Shown one piece after another: positions 1 through 5,730 of a DNA stretch of 16,920 nucleotides. The DNA comes from Modestobacter sp. Its GTDB lineage: Bacteria; Actinomycetota; Actinomycetes; Mycobacteriales; Geodermatophilaceae. The stretch lies in assembly GCA_025963425.1 (NCBI GenBank), contig JAOPUQ010000298.1, positions 1 to 16,920 of the forward strand. The letters are read 5' to 3'. The notes beneath the pieces were generated by a model. The model saw only the letters and a program-made list of their open reading frames with translations. It made no database searches and was not told where the DNA came from. Made by a program: the position numbers and the translations under genes. Numbering within the stretch: the stretch's first letter is position 1; each line of letters opens with the position of its first letter.

Positions 1-260
1 CTGGTGAGCACGTAGGAGTGGTGGTCGCGGTTGCCGGTCTCCGGGCCGGAGTAGGCGACCAGGTCCATCCCGTAGGCGGACTGGAAGAAGTGCGCCGTCT
101 GGGTCGCGTTGCCGACCACCCAGACCAACGCGTCCCAGCCGCTGACCGGGAAGGGATCGCGCGAGGCGTCGTAGTCGACCAGCCCGACCAGCTGCTGGAG
201 CTCCTCCAGGGTCAGCTCGGCCAGCTTCTCGTCGTCGGTGAGCGTCTGTTCCAGGCTCAT
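1..260 (-). CDS. hppD: 4-hydroxyphenylpyruvate dioxygenase, N-terminal part (cut by window start)
   Basis: HPPD converts 4-hydroxyphenylpyruvate to homogentisate in cytosolic tyrosine breakdown, using Fe(II) and O2. Only the first 86 codons are present. The peptide begins MSLEQTLTDDEKLAEL and continues through DPFPVSGWDALVWVVGNA, HFFQSAYGMDLVAYSGPE and HHSYVLTS. This is the start of the first vicinal-oxygen-chelate domain of actinobacterial HPPDs. The metal ligands lie beyond the window. The ATG at 260 has a GGAG ribosome site (267-270 on the plus strand) at 6-nt spacing. It is divergent from an Lrp/AsnC regulator gene, with 180 bp between the two starts, so it is probably controlled by that regulator. 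The assignment rests on family resemblance over a short N-terminus; a related VOC enzyme is the main alternative. Confidence 0.85.
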   Translation of the reverse strand, partial: MSLEQTLTDDEKLAELTLEELQQLVGLVDYDASRDPFPVSGWDALVWVVGNATQTAHFFQSAYGMDLVAYSGPETGNRDHHSYVLT

Positions 261-440
261 GGCCCACTCCGTCGGATCGGTTGCCGGGCCGGGAACCCGG
301 TTCGGGACAGCCCACATCCGAAGGCCCCAGGTGGGCAAGATGTCTGGCGCGAACTGACCGATCCGGCCATCCTGTGCCTGGCGGACCCCCGGCAGCTGGT
401 CACCTTGCCCAGCCGGGGGAGCGGCCATGAGGAGGTTCCG
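261..440. promoter_or_regulatory. Divergent promoter region between hppD and the Lrp/AsnC gene
   Basis: This 180-bp region separates two divergent start codons and must hold both promoters. An imperfect inverted repeat GCAAGA-TG-TCTGGC lies at 335-348 (5 of 6 arm positions pair). It has the AGA/TCT core often seen in Lrp/AsnC operators, so it is a candidate autoregulatory site. A GC hairpin CCGGG-AA-CCCGG at 289-300 falls in the presumed hppD leader. No convincing -35/-10 pair was found on either strand. Assigning the repeat to Lrp is an inference. Confidence 0.4.
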
Positions 441-974
441 ATGGCCGGGGGCGGCGGTCTGGACGCCTTGGACCTCGCGCTGTTGACCGCGTTGACCGAG
501 AGCCCGCGGTCGGGCGTGCTCGAGCTGTCCCGGCGGGTGGGCGTGGCCCGGGCGACGGCGCAGGCCCGCCTGCGCCGGCTGGAGGAGTCCGGGGTGATCG
601 CCGGCTACGGGCCGGAGATCGACCTGGGCGCCGCCGGGTTCGCGGTGCAGGCCTTCGTGACCCTGGAGATCGCCCAGGGCGCGCTGGCGGAGGTGACCGC
701 GGACCTCGTCGCGATCCCCGGGGTGCTCGAGGCCCACGCGACCACCGGCGCCGGGGACGTGCTCTGCCGGGTCGCCGCGGACTCGCACGGCGCGCTGCAG
801 GAGATCCTGCTCCGGCTGGGCCGGTCGAGCTGTGTGGTCCGCTCCACCAGCGTCATCGCCCTGTCCGAGCTGGTGCCGCGTCGTGCGCTGCCGTTGCTGG
901 CGACCGGTGGCGCCCGCCCGGCCGGCCGGGCGCCGGCCTACCGGGGGGCCGGGACGGCCGGGGGCGGGCGATGA
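441..974 (+). CDS. Lrp/AsnC-family transcriptional regulator
   Basis: A 177-residue DNA-binding regulator of the Lrp/AsnC type, cytosolic, normally dimeric or octameric. The N-terminal helix-turn-helix is clear at about residues 5-55: LDALDLALLTALTESPRSG, then LSRRVGVARATAQARLRRLEESGVIAGY. A ligand-sensing RAM-like domain follows (AVQAFVTLEIAQGAL, IPGVLEAHATTGAGDVLCRVA). About 25 residues of Arg/Gly/Ala-rich tail follow that and are probably disordered. The ATG at 441 was chosen because AGGAGG at 430-435 sits 5 nt upstream and the Lrp homology begins at once; the same frame is open further upstream but reads through the divergent hppD gene. Beside hppD it probably controls tyrosine or phenylalanine catabolism. 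Its end overlaps the next gene by 4 bp (ATGA), implying coupled translation. Confidence 0.9.
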   Translation: MAGGGGLDALDLALLTALTESPRSGVLELSRRVGVARATAQARLRRLEESGVIAGYGPEIDLGAAGFAVQAFVTLEIAQGALAEVTADLVAIPGVLEAHATTGAGDVLCRVAADSHGALQEILLRLGRSSCVVRSTSVIALSELVPRRALPLLATGGARPAGRAPAYRGAGTAGGGR

Positions 975-1519
975 CGCCGGACCCGGAGCGGCGGCTGCGC
1001 CAGCTCGAGGACGGCGCCCCGGCCGTCGACGTCCTCGCCTGGTTCGACCAGCTGCCGGCCGTGGACCTGCCCGCGGTGCTCGGGCGGTGGCGGGGCAGTG
1101 AGCTGCCCACCGGTCACCCGCTCGACGGCCTGCTGACCGCGCACCGCTGGTACGGCAAGGAGCTCCTCGACGCCGAGACGGTCCACCCGCTGCTGTTCCC
1201 CGACGCGGCCGGGGTACCGCGCCCGCTGGACCCCACGCTGGCCCCGCTGTGGCTCGTCCGGGCCGTCCCGCGTCTCCTACGCAGCCCGGCGGCCCGGCTC
1301 GGGTTCGCCGCCGTCCGCCCGCTGCTGCGCACCGGGCGCCCGCAGGCGCGGCTGCGCCGGCTGGAGCACCGCGGCGTGCTGACCGCCGCGCTGGTCTACG
1401 ACCGGCTGCCGGTCATCGACGCCTTCCGGCGGGTCTCCGCCGACACCCTGCTCGGCCTGATGGACATGCGGGGGCTGGCCCCGTTCCCCTTCGTGCTGCG
1501 CCGCGACCGGAACGGCTGA
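971..1519 (+). CDS. GXWXG / DUF4334 domain protein
   Basis: A 182-residue cytosolic protein of unknown function. The N-terminal half carries the GXWXG signature (GRWRG, residues 38-42) followed by HPLDGLL and RWYGKELLD (about 60-67). The C-terminal half (about 120-178) matches DUF4334: RLRRLEHRGVLTAALVYD, then PVIDAFRRVSADTLLGLMDMRG. These two domains usually occur together at about this length, so the protein looks complete. Its ATG overlaps the stop of the upstream Lrp/AsnC gene as ATGA, so the two are probably made together. No catalytic residues can be assigned. It converges on the dehydratase gene with only 2 bp between stop codons. Confidence 0.85.
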   Translation: MTPDPERRLRQLEDGAPAVDVLAWFDQLPAVDLPAVLGRWRGSELPTGHPLDGLLTAHRWYGKELLDAETVHPLLFPDAAGVPRPLDPTLAPLWLVRAVPRLLRSPAARLGFAAVRPLLRTGRPQARLRRLEHRGVLTAALVYDRLPVIDAFRRVSADTLLGLMDMRGLAPFPFVLRRDRNG

Positions 1520-1521
1520 CC

Positions 1522-3390
1522 TCAGCCGGCGGCCTGCAGGCGCCACCGGCGGTGGGCGGCCATCCGCACGGGCGTGTCGACCAGCCCGTGCCCGTCGTAG
1601 CCCCCGAGGCGCTGCACCACCTCGAAGAAGACCCGGTCGCCCAGCACCGCGGTGGCCAGGTGCAGGTAGGCGCCGGCGTCGTCCTCGTCGTACATCAGGC
1701 CGTGCTCCCGGACGGCGGCGAGCAGCGCGGAATCCAGGTCGAACCGGGCGTCCAGGTCGTCGGCGTAGTTGGCCGGCAGCGGCAGCAGCGGTGCACCCGC
1801 GGCGCGCAGGGCCCGCGCGGTCGCCACGACGTCGTCGGTGGCGAAGGCGACGTACTGCGGGTCGGGGACCCCCGGCGCCCAGCCGCCGCGGCGGAGGGCG
1901 GCCACGCTGAGGGTCAGCCGGACGGCCCGGTCGGGGCGGGTGACCGCGCGGGAGCGGACCAGGCCGAACGGCGCCGCCACCTCGGTGACCGGCTGCGGGT
2001 CCAGGCCGAGCACGGCCCGGTAGAACAGGCCGGCCTCGTCGAAGGTGTCGAACGGCTGGGTGAGACCGACGTGGTCGATGCCGGTCAGGCCGGCGCCGCC
2101 GTCGTCCGCACGGTCGCCGGTGGGCAGGAAGTCCGCCGGCCAGCCGCCGGGGTGGGTGCGGGTGAAGAAGACCTGCGTGCCGTCGGGGGCGGCGACCGCC
2201 GACAGGTCGGCCTCGGTGGCGCCGCGGGTGCGGGGCAGCACCGGCGCGCACAGCACCTCGGCGCGCTGGGCGGCCCGGCCGGGGTCCGCGCTCTCCAGGC
2301 CCAGGGCGGCCACGGCGGCGACCCCGGCGGCCGCGGGGCGGACCACCGAGGCGTTGAGCAGCACCCGGGCCCGGCCCTGTTCCCACAGCTGCACCGGCTT
2401 GGACCGGTGCTGGCCGGTGTGGGCGAACCCCAGCGCGGCCAGCGCGCCGGCCACCTCGGGTCCGGAGACGCCGTCGACGGCGAGCTCGGTGAACGAGTAC
2501 CCGGAGAGCTCCGGTGCCGCGGGTGGCCGGGCGAGGGCCCGGGGCACCACGGGGGTCCGGTCGGCGAGCGACTCCTCCAGCCACAGCAGCGACCGCATGG
2601 CGTCCAGGGCCGTCCGGGTCGGGTCGGCCTGCCGGTAGACGTCGTTGAAGACCTCCAGCGACAGCGGCCCGTCGTAGCCGGTGGCCAGCACGGCTGCCAC
2701 GAAGCCGGTCAGGTCGAAGGCTCCCTGGCCGGGGAAGAGCCGGTGGTGCCGGCTCCACTGGAGGACGTCCATCTGCAGCTGGGGCGCGTCGGCGAGCTGC
2801 AGGAAGAACAGCTTCTCGCCGGGCACCGCGGCGAAGCCGGCCGGGTCGCCGCCGCGGGAGAGCACGTGGAAGCTGTCCAGGCAGAGGCCCAGCGCGGGAG
2901 AGCCGGCCCGGCGGACGGCGTCCCACGAGGCCTCCCAGGTCGACACGTGCGTGCCCCAGGCGAGCGCCTCGTAGGCGATCCGCAGCCCGCGCTCCCCGGC
3001 CCGGACGGCCGCGGCGGCCAGCTGCTCGGCCAGCAGGTCGGGGTCGGCGACGCCGTCGGCGGCCACCGAGGAGCAGACCAGCACCGTCGCGGTGCCCAGC
3101 TGTTCCATCACGTCGAACTTGCGCTCCGCGCGGCGCAGGTTGCGGGCGAAGCGCGCCGGGTCCGTGGAGTCCAGGTCCCGGAAGGGCTGGTAGAGGTCGA
3201 TCGACAGGCCCAGGTCGGCGCAGCGGGCCGCGAGCTCGGTGGGGGACCAGGGGGAGGCGACCAGGTCGGGCTCGAACACCTCGATGCCGGCGAAGCCCGC
3301 GGCCGAGGCGGCGGCCAGCTTGTCCTCCAGCGTGCCGGACAGGCAGACCGTGGCGATCGACCGGTGCGGACCGGGGTGGTCAGCCGACAC
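1522..3390 (-). CDS. quiC: 3-dehydroshikimate dehydratase fused to an HPPD-like domain (QuiC type)
   Basis: This 622-residue bifunctional-architecture protein should dehydrate 3-dehydroshikimate to protocatechuate, feeding the beta-ketoadipate pathway. The N-terminal half is a xylose-isomerase-like TIM barrel. Its expected metal and substrate ligands are present: E141 (AYEALAW), D172 and H175 (CLDSFHVL), Q198 (FLQLADAP) and E246 (SLEVFND). The C-terminal half (about 290-622) resembles 4-hydroxyphenylpyruvate dioxygenase, with H440 (IDHVGL) and E590 (VFFEVVQR). The middle ligand position reads QYVAF, so Y513 replaces the usual His. The GTG at 3390 was chosen because it gives the usual length for this fusion family (about 600-640) and overlaps the upstream dehydrogenase stop within GTGTCGGCTGA (11 bp). 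The ribosome site is weak, which suits coupled translation. The dehydratase role is well supported; the role of the C-terminal half is unknown. Confidence 0.9.
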   Translation of the reverse strand: MSADHPGPHRSIATVCLSGTLEDKLAAASAAGFAGIEVFEPDLVASPWSPTELAARCADLGLSIDLYQPFRDLDSTDPARFARNLRRAERKFDVMEQLGTATVLVCSSVAADGVADPDLLAEQLAAAAVRAGERGLRIAYEALAWGTHVSTWEASWDAVRRAGSPALGLCLDSFHVLSRGGDPAGFAAVPGEKLFFLQLADAPQLQMDVLQWSRHHRLFPGQGAFDLTGFVAAVLATGYDGPLSLEVFNDVYRQADPTRTALDAMRSLLWLEESLADRTPVVPRALARPPAAPELSGYSFTELAVDGVSGPEVAGALAALGFAHTGQHRSKPVQLWEQGRARVLLNASVVRPAAAGVAAVAALGLESADPGRAAQRAEVLCAPVLPRTRGATEADLSAVAAPDGTQVFFTRTHPGGWPADFLPTGDRADDGGAGLTGIDHVGLTQPFDTFDEAGLFYRAVLGLDPQPVTEVAAPFGLVRSRAVTRPDRAVRLTLSVAALRRGGWAPGVPDPQYVAFATDDVVATARALRAAGAPLLPLPANYADDLDARFDLDSALLAAVREHGLMYDEDDAGAYLHLATAVLGDRVFFEVVQRLGGYDGHGLVDTPVRMAAHRRWRLQAAG

Positions 3391-4270
3391 GGACGTCGCT
3401 GCCGGAGCCGGTGACCAGCGTGGTGAAGTGCGCCAGCATCCGGTCCGCGTCCGGCTCGAGGCCGGTGAACAGCCGGAAGGCGTCGACGGCCTGGAACACC
3501 GCCATCCCGCCGCCGTCGAGCACCCGGCAGCCCGTCGCCCGGGCGGTGGAGACCAGCGCCGTCTCCAGTGGGCGGTAGACGATGTCGGCCACCCACAGCT
3601 CCGGGCGCAGCAGGTCCGCGGGCAGCGGCAGCCCGGGGTGGGCGGCCATCCCGGTCGGGGTGGCGTGCACCAGGCCGTCGGCGGCGGTGACCTCGGCGGC
3701 GAGGCCGCTGAGGTCCCCCCCGGTGACCCGGGCGGTGGGGAAGCGCCCGGCCAGCGACACCGCCAGCGCGCCGGCCCGGCCGCCGTCGACGTCCAGCACG
3801 GTGAGCCGGCGGGTCCCCAGGGTGAGCAGGGCGTGGGCGACCGCCGCACCGGCACCGCCGGCGCCCAGCAGCACCACCCGGCCCAGCGGCGCGTCGGGCA
3901 GCCCGCGGTCGAAGGCCCGGGCGAACCCGGACCAGTCGGTGTTGTACCCGACCGCACGGCCGTCGCGGAACACGACGGTGTTCACCGCGCCGAGCGCCGC
4001 CGCGTCGGCGGAGAGCTCGTCGAGGTGCTCGATCACCAGCTGCTTGCCCGGGTGGGTGATGTTCAGCCCGTCGTAGCCGGCCAGCCGGACGGCGTTCAGC
4101 AGGTCGCCGACCGCGGTCGCGGGAAGGTCCAGCGCATCCAGGTCGATCCGCCGGTACAGGTAGCGGACGCCGAGCTCGTCGGCCTCCCGCTCGTGCAGCG
4201 CAGGGGTCAGCGACGGGCCGATCCCGCTGCCGATCAGACCGACGAGGAAACCGCGAGAGCTGGGGGACAC
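3380..4270 (-). CDS. Quinate/shikimate dehydrogenase (NAD-type, catabolic)
   Basis: A 296-residue cytosolic dehydrogenase that should oxidise shikimate to 3-dehydroshikimate and possibly quinate to 3-dehydroquinate. The substrate loop near the N-terminus reads GLIGSGIGPSLTPALHERE, resembling catabolic quinate/shikimate dehydrogenases more than biosynthetic AroE. The catalytic pair is visible as K76 (HPGKQ) and D112 (NTDWSGF). The nucleotide fold has GAGGAGAA followed by VLDVDGG, with D160/D162 at the end of the second strand where NADP-dependent AroE has an Asn-Arg-Thr motif. NAD+ preference is therefore inferred. The GTG at 4270 has GGAGG (4275-4279 on the plus strand) 4 nt upstream. It is first in an operon with the overlapping quiC gene. 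Housekeeping AroE is the alternative but fits the context poorly. Confidence 0.9.
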   Translation of the reverse strand: MSPSSRGFLVGLIGSGIGPSLTPALHEREADELGVRYLYRRIDLDALDLPATAVGDLLNAVRLAGYDGLNITHPGKQLVIEHLDELSADAAALGAVNTVVFRDGRAVGYNTDWSGFARAFDRGLPDAPLGRVVLLGAGGAGAAVAHALLTLGTRRLTVLDVDGGRAGALAVSLAGRFPTARVTGGDLSGLAAEVTAADGLVHATPTGMAAHPGLPLPADLLRPELWVADIVYRPLETALVSTARATGCRVLDGGGMAVFQAVDAFRLFTGLEPDADRMLAHFTTLVTGSGSDVRVG

Positions 4271-4280
4271 GGGGCCTCCG

Positions 4281-4300
4281 CTTGTGTACCGGTTGGTGAG
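4281..4300 (-). promoter_or_regulatory. Candidate operator of the dehydrogenase-dehydratase operon (third copy of the shared motif)
   Basis: Read on the minus strand this is CTCACCAACCGGTACACAAG. It aligns without gaps to CTCACCATGCGGTACGTAAC in the block at 4446-4499, matching at 15 of 20 positions including CTCACCA and GGTAC. It lies immediately upstream of the GGAGG ribosome site of the dehydrogenase gene, so the GTAC core would fall near a transcription start with a very short leader. No TTGACA-like -35 box is found at the matching distance upstream, so this copy is weaker. Regulation in common with the two plus-strand copies is inferred. Confidence 0.45.
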
Positions 4301-4445
4301 TTGCGTTCTGAGGGGACCACATCCGACGGCTCGATGCCAGCCCCTGTCCGCCTGCGTCGGGCACCGCAGGCGGCGGCCGGCGCGCCCTCACCGCGGTCGG
4401 CGGCGGCCGCCCGTGGGCGGTCGAGGCGTCCGGCGGCCAGGTGGC

Positions 4446-4499
4446 TTGACATGGTGAGGCGGCTCACCTCACCATGCGGTACGTAACCAACTAGTACAT
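4446..4499 (+). promoter_or_regulatory. Promoter/operator block A, upstream of the ABC importer operon
   Basis: TTGACA (4446-4451) is a near-consensus -35 box. CACCAT (4470-4475), 18 bp later, is a possible -10. Inside the spacer is a perfect inverted repeat GGTGAG-GCGG-CTCACC (4453-4468). Downstream come TCACCTCACCAT (4464-4475), GGTACGTAACCA (4478-4489) and TAGTACAT (4492-4499), giving two GTAC cores 15 bp apart. The block is 41/54 identical, ungapped, to 10161-10214. Such conservation between two noncoding regions implies a shared regulator and promoter. Which part is operator and which is promoter cannot be settled by reading alone. Confidence 0.7.
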
Positions 4500-4677
4500 A
4501 GGCGAACCCGGCGATCCCGGCTCCGCCCCGGGTGCTGGTTGGGCTGCTGACCGCTTGTTCCTCGCCGGGCACCACGCTGCGCGCCGCGGTCACCGCACGC
4601 CATGTACGTAGCCGTGCTGCCCCGGCACGGACGAGACGCCCCCTGCACCGATGACGCACACTTCGAAGGGATCGGCA

Positions 4678-5730
4678 ATGACGCCTGTTTATGGTCCGAG
4701 GCCGCGCAGCGCCCGGTCGTCCCGCCACCTGCGCACGACACTGGCCGGGGTGGCAGCCCTCGCGCTGGCCGCCACGGTCACCGCCTGCGCCGACACGTCC
4801 AGCGGCGGGTCCGACGGTGACCAGGTCATCGTCGGGTACTCCGGCTACACCCTCGCCAACCCCTACTTCGCCGGGCTGATCCAGGGCCTGGAGAACGGGG
4901 CCGAGGAGCACGGCTTCCAGCTGCTGCAGACGAACTCCAACGGCGACAACGACGTGCAGTCCAGTGACATCCAGAACCTCGTCACGAAGGGCGCCACCTA
5001 CATCGTCGTCAGCCCTGCCGATGCCCAGGCGATCGTTCCGGCCGTGAACGCCGCCAAGCAGTCGGGGGCGACCGTCATCGCCATCTCGGACACGATCGAC
5101 TCGCCCGACGTCCAGTTCACGGTGGCCATGGATCACGTCAAGATCGGCGAGCAGAGCGCCCAGGGCGTCGTGGACTTCCTCACCGCCAAGAACGGCAAGC
5201 CGGAAGGTCGTGTCGTCGACATCCAGGGCATCGCCGGCAGTTCGGCGGCGATCGACCGGGAGAAGGGCTTCCAGAACATCGTCAGCCAGTACCCGGGCAT
5301 CGAGGTCGTCGCGACGCAGGACGGCGGTTTCGACACCGACACGACCTTCCGGGTGATGTCCAACGTGCTGCAGGCGCATCCCGACGTCGAGGCGGTCTTC
5401 ACCTCCAACGACAGTGAGGCACAGGGCGCGACCAAGGCCATCGAGGCCGCGGGTCTGCTGCGCCAGGTCGGGGAGGCCGGTCACATCTTCGTCACCGGCA
5501 ACGACGCGCCGGCACCGGCCGTCGCCGACATCCGGGCAGGTCGTCAGGACATGACCGTCGCCTCCAACCCGATCCGGCTCTCCGAGCTGGTGATGGACAA
5601 GATCGCGGAACTGGAGACCGGCACGGACGTCTCCGGCTTCATCGAGTGGCCCGGCCAGGTCATCACCAAGGACAACATCGACTCCGGCGAGGTCAAGGAG
5701 TACGGGATCTGGGCCGATGAGGTCGGCTGA
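4678..5730 (+). CDS. ABC transporter substrate-binding lipoprotein (sugar-type, Peripla_BP_4)
   Basis: A 350-residue extracellular solute-binding lipoprotein that would deliver substrate to the permease encoded two genes downstream. The N-terminus has a basic stretch (RPRSARSSRHLR), a hydrophobic core and a lipobox VTAC with C37 as the lipidated residue. The mature part is a type-I periplasmic-binding fold: VGYSGYTLANPYFAGLIQG, then IVVSPADAQAIVPAVNAAK, GIAGSSAAIDREKGF, and TSNDSEAQGATKAIEAAG. This is the ribose/xylose-binding class. An in-frame ATG at 4651 lacks a ribosome site; the ATG at 4678 has GAAGGGAT upstream and gives a more typical signal peptide, so it was preferred. The substrate is unknown. 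Context suggests a cyclic polyol or acid such as quinate or shikimate or a conjugate, but a sugar is equally possible from sequence. Confidence 0.9.
   Translation: MTPVYGPRPRSARSSRHLRTTLAGVAALALAATVTACADTSSGGSDGDQVIVGYSGYTLANPYFAGLIQGLENGAEEHGFQLLQTNSNGDNDVQSSDIQNLVTKGATYIVVSPADAQAIVPAVNAAKQSGATVIAISDTIDSPDVQFTVAMDHVKIGEQSAQGVVDFLTAKNGKPEGRVVDIQGIAGSSAAIDREKGFQNIVSQYPGIEVVATQDGGFDTDTTFRVMSNVLQAHPDVEAVFTSNDSEAQGATKAIEAAGLLRQVGEAGHIFVTGNDAPAPAVADIRAGRQDMTVASNPIRLSELVMDKIAELETGTDVSGFIEWPGQVITKDNIDSGEVKEYGIWADEVG

Larger units (their letters stand above)
4271..4677. promoter_or_regulatory. Divergent control region between the dehydrogenase operon and the ABC importer operon
   Basis: This 407-bp stretch has no convincing gene. 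It serves two divergent operons. On the minus strand a CTCACCA...GGTAC motif sits 11-30 nt before the dehydrogenase start. On the plus strand a strong promoter/operator block lies at 4446-4499, leaving a leader of roughly 180-195 nt before the binding-protein start. A degenerate GTACGTAGCC at 4604-4613 echoes the GTACGTAACC in the main block. The segment 4310-4440 is simple GC-rich sequence in which nothing was recognised. Open frames across the region on the minus strand look like GC-driven artefacts. Confidence 0.7.

Noticed and set aside
1522..2200. The HPPD-like region as a second true hppD gene
   Set aside because: It is the C-terminal half of a continuous fusion with the dehydratase barrel, the usual QuiC architecture, and lacks one metal-ligand histidine.
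1249..3414. Long plus-strand open frame of over 700 codons opposite quiC
   Set aside because: Its product is low-complexity (Gly, Arg, Gln, Val, Ala) with no domain, and it is exactly antisense to a well-supported gene. High G+C makes stop codons rare in such frames.
4590..4615. Fourth copy of the shared operator (TCACCGCAC...GTACGTAGCC)
   Set aside because: The spacing between TCACC and GTAC is 14 rather than 15 and the second core is missing; too degenerate to claim, so only noted in the leader description.
4651..4677. Upstream in-frame ATG as start of the binding protein
   Set aside because: No Shine-Dalgarno before it and it adds a polar stretch ahead of the signal peptide; the ATG at 4678 has GAAGGGAT upstream.
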